54,479 nt of DNA from assembly GCA_030426345.1 (NCBI GenBank), contig JAUHYU010000026.1, positions 1 to 54,479 of the forward strand, written 5' to 3'. Position numbers and translations under genes: made by a program. Of this stretch, positions 50,521 to 54,479 are shown in pieces; the stretch's first letter is position 1; every line of letters begins with the position of its first letter. The notes under the pieces were generated by a model. That model was not told where the DNA came from. It was given only the letters and a program-made list of their open reading frames with translations, and searched no databases. This DNA comes from Bacteroidia bacterium. GTDB lineage: Bacteria > Bacteroidota > Bacteroidia > Cytophagales > Cyclobacteriaceae.

Positions 50521-52178
50521 TCAATAACCAAAATTTGATCTGCCTTTCGGATGGTGCTCAGCCTGTGAGCGATCACAAATGTTGTTCGCCCGTGCATCAA
50601 TCTTGATAAACTTTCCTGTATATATGCTTCACTTTCAGTATCGAGATTAGATGTGGCCTCATCGAGGATAAGTATTTTAGGGTTGGCGAGAATCGCTCTA
50701 GCGATTGCAATGCGCTGTCGCTGACCTCCAGACAGTTTCACTCCCCGTTCACCAATCAATGTGTCTAAACCTTGGTCAAATCGATCGGCAAACTCTAAAA
50801 CATGTGCCGATTTTGCAGCACTGTTTAACTCTTCTTGTGTGGCACTGGGACGAGGGAACAATATATTTTCGCGGATGCTCCCTTCAAATAAGAAATCATC
50901 TTGAAGTACCACCCCGAGAAAAGATCTATACTCCGTCAAGATCATATTTCCAAGGTCTTTACCATCAAGAGATATTTTTCCATTATCCGGATTTAAAAAT
51001 GAGGCAACCAACCCGGCAATGGTAGTTTTTCCCGAGCCGGAACTTCCTACCAACGCGGTGACAGATCCAGGGGATGCGTCAAAGCTTACATTGTGCAAAA
51101 CTTCTTTTCCCTTTTCGTAAGAGAAGGAAACTGAGTCGAATGATATATGGCCATCTACCTCTGTGAGGTGTTCATTGCGCTTAGGATCCTCGTCTTCCCG
51201 CTTAAGCTCTAGGATTTCCTGCATTCTATCCAACCCTGCAAATGCTTCTGTGATTTGACTGCCAATATTTGACATTTGAACGATCGGGGCGATCAGAAAC
51301 CCCAGATAAAGGATGAAAGCAAAGAAATCTCCAATGGTAAGATGGTCTTCCATGATCATATTTCCACCGATTCCCATGATACCAACAGTAGCCAAACCCA
51401 GCAGCAAAGTGGCAGCACTGGTCACTAAACTGGTAGAGGTCAACGATTTTTTTACATTGTTAAAAAGCCTTTCTACTCCTTGCTCAAAGGACTTGATCTC
51501 TTGTTCTTCTGCATTAAAACCCTTGATAACCTTTACGCCATTCAGCGATTCGGTCAGACGGCCCGTCACCTCGGCATTGATTACTCCCCGCTTCCTGAAA
51601 ATAGGTCGGATGTAGCCAAAAGCCTTCATGGAAATGAGACCAAAAATGATCAGCGGAACCAAGATGTAGAGTGTCATGGATGGGCTAATGCGGATCAGCA
51701 AGACAAAAGCAACTATCGAAGTCAATACCCCACCAAAAAGCTGCACTAGACCTGTGCCAACAAGGTTTCTTACCCCTTCTACGTCAGTCATAATACGGGA
51801 TACAAGGGCTCCAGATTTATTGTTATCAAAGAAATTCAGTGGTAAGCGTAGAATTTGCTTTTGGATTTGAACCCGGAGTAGGGAGATAAGGTGCTGTGCT
51901 TCCACGCTCAGTAATTTGGTTAGAAAAAATGAGGTGACTGATTGGACGACAACAGCTAATCCAACCACGATAAGCAGCCATTTGAAAAGTCCATAATCAG
52001 ATTTAGCGATTACTTCATCGATCAGGTATTTGCTTGATCCCGGCAGTACCAAACCTGATAGCCTGTTGACGATGATAAGCAGCAACCCGACAAGAAGCAG
52101 CCATTTTCTAGGCATTAATATTTCCTTAACCACATATCTTAAATGGTTTTTGGATTTAGATTTATCAGTCTTATGCAT
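50427..52178 (-). CDS. MsbA-like ABC exporter (fused permease and ATPase)
   Basis: 583 residues. The N-terminal transmembrane domain (to about residue 330) has six hydrophobic segments (WLLLVGLLLIIVNRLSGLVLPGSSKYLIDEV, then LVQLFGGVLTSIVAFVLLI). The ATPase has Walker A VGSSGSGKTT near 380, ABC signature LSGGQRQR near 481, Walker B ILILDEATS near 505 and the H-loop AHRLSTI. It exports a lipid or drug-like substrate; MsbA would fit a lipopolysaccharide role but alternatives are many. Its start overlaps the YwbE gene by 8 bp, so the two are coupled. Confidence 0.94.
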   Translation of the reverse strand: MHKTDKSKSKNHLRYVVKEILMPRKWLLLVGLLLIIVNRLSGLVLPGSSKYLIDEVIAKSDYGLFKWLLIVVGLAVVVQSVTSFFLTKLLSVEAQHLISLLRVQIQKQILRLPLNFFDNNKSGALVSRIMTDVEGVRNLVGTGLVQLFGGVLTSIVAFVLLIRISPSMTLYILVPLIIFGLISMKAFGYIRPIFRKRGVINAEVTGRLTESLNGVKVIKGFNAEEQEIKSFEQGVERLFNNVKKSLTSTSLVTSAATLLLGLATVGIMGIGGNMIMEDHLTIGDFFAFILYLGFLIAPIVQMSNIGSQITEAFAGLDRMQEILELKREDEDPKRNEHLTEVDGHISFDSVSFSYEKGKEVLHNVSFDASPGSVTALVGSSGSGKTTIAGLVASFLNPDNGKISLDGKDLGNMILTEYRSFLGVVLQDDFLFEGSIRENILFPRPSATQEELNSAAKSAHVLEFADRFDQGLDTLIGERGVKLSGGQRQRIAIARAILANPKILILDEATSNLDTESEAYIQESLSRLMHGRTTFVIAHRLSTIRKADQILVIEKGEIVERGNHEALIAKEGRYFDLYNFQARI

Positions 52179-52368
52179 TATTTATTTTTTTGACACGGCC
52201 TACCAGACTAGATTCCAGTTCCACTTTAATGCCGTGGGGATGGCTAGTAGATTTTGTTAAAATTCTTTTTACAACGCCGCTAGTTAGCTTTCCTGTCCGT
52301 TGATCATGCTTCTGCACAATTTCCACTTCACTACCTATTTGAATGCTATTTCTGTTTTTACCGTCCAT
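52171..52368 (-). CDS. YwbE-family protein (DUF2196)
   Basis: 65 residues from the ATG at 52366-52368 (MDGKNRNSIQIGSEVEIVQK); the longer frame is not family-like. QRTGKLTSGVVKRILTKSTSHPHGIKVELESSLVGRVKKI matches small YwbE proteins of unknown, possibly nucleic-acid-related function (KOW/SH3-like strand pattern). It precedes the ABC exporter with an 8-bp overlap. Confidence 0.9.
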   Translation of the reverse strand: MDGKNRNSIQIGSEVEIVQKHDQRTGKLTSGVVKRILTKSTSHPHGIKVELESSLVGRVKKINNA

Positions 52369-52581
52369 GATCTTTTTTCTGCTTTCTATCGTTTGTGCCA
52401 AATATACAAAATATGGCATCCTGTTATTGGTAGGAACTTATTATCTAAAGAATGGAAAAACGTTAAAATCAATTCTTTTGTTTAATTTTTTTATAGCCGT
52501 TTCAACTTTTTGGAGATAACTGTGTCATATAGTAGAAAGGCAGATCGCACTGACTAAAATAACCAACAACCGCGAACACAG

Positions 52582-52800
52582 ATGACTTTAAGGGTGACAC
52601 TATTTATTTCTTTATTGGCAACATTTTACTTCTACTGCAAGGATGATGGGGCAGAGGAGAGATACAACGAACCAAAGAACTTGAACTTGTTGGAAACCCC
52701 TGTTCAATCGTATCCTAACGTGGTTTTGGATAGTTTAAACTATTCAGGGTTGATACCTCGCAATGGATATGAACCCAAGTATTTTTATTATTTTTTCTAA
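52582..52800 (+). CDS. Small hypothetical, possibly lipoprotein
   Basis: 72 residues: hydrophobic LFISLLATFYFYC then DDGAEERYNEPKNLNLLE and a short tail ending in FYYFF. The Cys could be a lipidation site, but the lipobox is poor. It may be a remnant. No family is recognised. Confidence 0.4.
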   Translation: MTLRVTLFISLLATFYFYCKDDGAEERYNEPKNLNLLETPVQSYPNVVLDSLNYSGLIPRNGYEPKYFYYFF

Positions 52801-52892
52801 AACATTATTATTTTCTCATTCTTTCTGGAGGAAGTGATTTTGCTTTTTTATCACAAAACAATTAGCGAAGAATCCCACTACAGCACATGATG

Positions 52893-52929
52893 TTTTTCAT
52901 GGGGAAAAGCATCATTTTTCCATGAAAAA
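52893..52929. repeat. Inverted repeat upstream of bcp
   Basis: tttttcatgg (52893-52902) pairs with ccatgaaaaa (52920-52929), with gatg/catc pairing in the loop region; not followed by a T-tract. Confidence 0.5.
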
Positions 52930-52988
52930 TATACAAGCATTCAATTGGCATGTTTGCCTTCGGTTATATTAGCATAATTTTAAAGCAT

Positions 52989-53011
52989 AAAAAGGGCAAT
53001 AAATCCATGGG
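52989..53011 (+). repeat. Weak interspersed-motif copy spanning the bcp start
   Basis: aaaaagggcaataaatccat then ggg; it keeps the A-run and the AAATCCATG core (15 of 23). The ATG at 53007 is the preferred start of bcp. Confidence 0.35.
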
Positions 53012-53462
53012 AAAAATACGAATAGGGGATAAGCTTCCATCTTTCAAATTATTGAATCAGAAAGGTAAATGGATAAGTATCTCGGACTTTATCGGACGTC
53101 CGCTAATTATTTATTTTTATCCGAAAGATGATACTCCTGGTTGTACTAAGGAAGCCTGCGCCTTTAGGGATGAATACAGTAGCTTTGTTGATTTTGGTGC
53201 AAGCGTATTTGGGGTTAGTGCTGATTCTGTGGAGTCGCACCGTAGGTTTAGCATAAAATATCAATTGCCATTTGATCTACTGTCAGATGAAGGAAATAAA
53301 TTGCGTAAAGTATTTGGGGTTCCCTCAGACCTTTTCGGCATGATTCCCGGAAGGGTGACTTACGTGGTGAATTCCCGTGGTTTCGTTAAGTATATCTTCA
53401 ATAATCAGCTCAACGCCACAAAACACATAGAGGAGGCCTTAAAAGCATTAGGATTATTTTAG
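53007..53462 (+). CDS. bcp: Bcp-type thiol peroxidase (peroxiredoxin Q)
   Basis: 151 residues from the ATG at 53007 (MGKIRIGDKLPSFKLLNQKGKW). The peroxidatic Cys46 and resolving Cys51 are in DDTPGCTKEACAFRD, the Bcp signature. PKDDTPGC and FGVSADSVESHRRF are further markers. It reduces peroxides with thioredoxin in the cytoplasm; the longer N-terminal frame contains no signal. It is a single gene before the right-edge phosphatase. Confidence 0.94.
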   Translation: MGKIRIGDKLPSFKLLNQKGKWISISDFIGRPLIIYFYPKDDTPGCTKEACAFRDEYSSFVDFGASVFGVSADSVESHRRFSIKYQLPFDLLSDEGNKLRKVFGVPSDLFGMIPGRVTYVVNSRGFVKYIFNNQLNATKHIEEALKALGLF

Positions 53463-53476
53463 AAATAAACGATCTG

Positions 53477-53499
53477 AAAAACCATTTAAAATCCATGGA
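53477..53499 (+). repeat. Interspersed motif, copy
   Basis: aaaaaccatttaaaatccat then gga, four differences from consensus; between bcp and the phosphatase gene. Confidence 0.6.
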
Positions 53500-53504
53500 T
53501 GACT

Positions 53505-54479
53505 TTAAAACCTTTCTGGCGCCTCTTCTGCTCTAGCCATTTCTGGATAGGGAACATCATATCCTTTGACGGCATGCCAGATGATCCTATTGAATAAAGT
53601 TTCATCTGCTTCATCAATATCGTCCAAAGGCATTTCCATGGATTTTTTGGCATAATAATGTTGCTTAGTCCCCTCTTTCAGCGAAGACAGCGAAGGATTC
53701 ATTTCATCTAAAGGAATGTTGTTTGCCAAAGCTGTGTAAGGTGTGAAATTCGGTTGGTCAGTAAAGCAATCCGTCATAGGCGTGGCTGCCATGTCAAACT
53801 GGTTCATTGGAGGTAATCCAAGAATCAACTCCATTGTACGCAGCATGCTGTTTTGATTGTAATTCGTACTGATGACTTCACCTCTCTTGGTATATGGACT
53901 GATACAAAATGCCACTGTGCGTCGCCCATCCACATGGTCGAGACCTGCCTGAGGGTCATCTTGGACTACAAAAATTGCGGTTTCTTTCCAAAATTTACTA
54001 TTACTTACCGCTTCTACAATTTGCCCAAGGGCCAAATCGTTGTCAGCTACGGCTGCTCGAGGTGTAGGAAATCCCTGACGTGTAGCGGTGGTGTGGTCAT
54101 TGGGCAGAAGCATGATCGTGAAATTGGGCATGTCTCCTGATGCTTCCCAACTATTAAGTTCCTTGATAAATTCGCCAGCGCGATATACATCTTGTACCGT
54201 GCCGGGAAATCCAATATAGGTGGGGCAGGTATAAGGTTCTAATGTGTGCAATTGAGGGACTGACTCAATAGTAATGTCGTTAGTCTTTTGTTTGAATTGA
54301 GCATAGTGGTCGCTCCAGGTTGCGGATGAAGGTGTGATTTTTGCGCCAACAAATTCACCAAAATTTCTAAATGTAAGGCCGGCATCCAGCACATAATCCC
54401 AAATAAACCCTGAACTGGAATAAGCCATGGCATCATCGCCATCGTAAGGATAGCTTCGGTCAAACCCACCAAAGCTTTT
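53505..54479 (-). CDS. YncE/alkaline-phosphatase-type lipoprotein, C-terminal part
   Basis: The frame is open to the right edge (SFGGFDRSYPYDGDDAMAYSSSG at its beginning), giving about 324 residues of the C-terminal part. It matches the phosphoesterase end of the gene at 34617: MLLPNDHTTATRQGFPTPRAAVADNDLALGQIVEA, FVVQDDPQAGLDHVDGRRT and LGLPPMNQFDMAATPMTDCFTDQPNFTPYTAL. The propeller, if present, is outside the window. Confidence 0.88.
   Translation of the reverse strand, partial: KSFGGFDRSYPYDGDDAMAYSSSGFIWDYVLDAGLTFRNFGEFVGAKITPSSATWSDHYAQFKQKTNDITIESVPQLHTLEPYTCPTYIGFPGTVQDVYRAGEFIKELNSWEASGDMPNFTIMLLPNDHTTATRQGFPTPRAAVADNDLALGQIVEAVSNSKFWKETAIFVVQDDPQAGLDHVDGRRTVAFCISPYTKRGEVISTNYNQNSMLRTMELILGLPPMNQFDMAATPMTDCFTDQPNFTPYTALANNIPLDEMNPSLSSLKEGTKQHYYAKKSMEMPLDDIDEADETLFNRIIWHAVKGYDVPYPEMARAEEAPERF

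Noticed and set aside
7539-53499. CRISPR or spacer-like array made of the interspersed motif
   Set aside because: Copies are scattered over 46 kb in both orientations without regular spacing or cas genes.

Overview
The window is a chromosomal segment of a Bacteroidota bacterium, most likely a Cytophagales-type environmental or marine heterotroph. The evidence is a SusC/SusD pair, many Sec or Tat exported lipoproteins, C-type sulfatases, a Bacteroidota-style MsbA-like exporter next to a YwbE-like gene, few Shine-Dalgarno sites and some TAnnTTTG promoter elements. I see no rRNA, tRNA, CRISPR array, transposase or complete prophage.

Layout. 1-7.5 kb: end of a SusC TonB-dependent transporter, its SusD partner, then three Tat-signal proteins (two Gfo/Idh/MocA oxidoreductases flanking a TIM-barrel sugar isomerase), a periplasmic glycoside-processing set. 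7.8-13.7 kb: a compact operon for deoxy-sugar-acid catabolism: split UxaA-type dehydratase, SDR dehydrogenase, FAH-fold hydrolase, and LutABC lactate oxidation. This fits the diketo-hydrolase route for L-fuconate or L-rhamnonate to pyruvate plus lactate. 13.7-16.7 kb: an unknown exported protein, an orphan gp19-type tail-tube protein and an unknown lipoprotein. 16.9-21.2 kb: GH20 hexosaminidase, DJ-1/PfpI protein, exported esterase. 21.3-24.7 kb: a Kdo operon (kdsB, kdsA, an aldolase-CBS fusion, kdsC-like) in which the fusion carries the CBS pair typical of KdsD on a fructose-6-phosphate-aldolase fold. 24.9-30 kb: an MGH1-like glycosidase broken by one in-frame amber codon, YceI, and cbpM/cbpA. 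30-34.4 kb: a kdnA remnant, an MFS transporter, and kdnA-kdnB, which convert Kdo to 8-amino-Kdo. Together with the kds operon this suggests a Kdo8N-containing lipopolysaccharide. 34.6-54.5 kb: YncE/phosphatase lipoprotein, CutC, PIG-L deacetylase, two sulfatases, a TPR histidine kinase, MsrB, a PKD/golvesin protein lying between direct repeats, ABC exporter, YwbE, Bcp, and a second YncE/phosphatase gene cut by the right edge.

The most unusual genome-scale signal is a short, non-palindromic interspersed motif (A-run, GCCTCT, then AAAATCCATGA). I count about 24 copies or near-copies in either orientation, between genes, across start and stop codons, and in frame inside genes; lutC alone has three clear ones and a fourth weaker one. 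It behaves more like a DNA-uptake-type or chromosome-organising word than a transposon. Two loci (MFS/kdnA and PKD protein/msrB) look like insertions flanked by diverged duplicates of neighbouring DNA. Family assignments come from reading motifs; no search was run.
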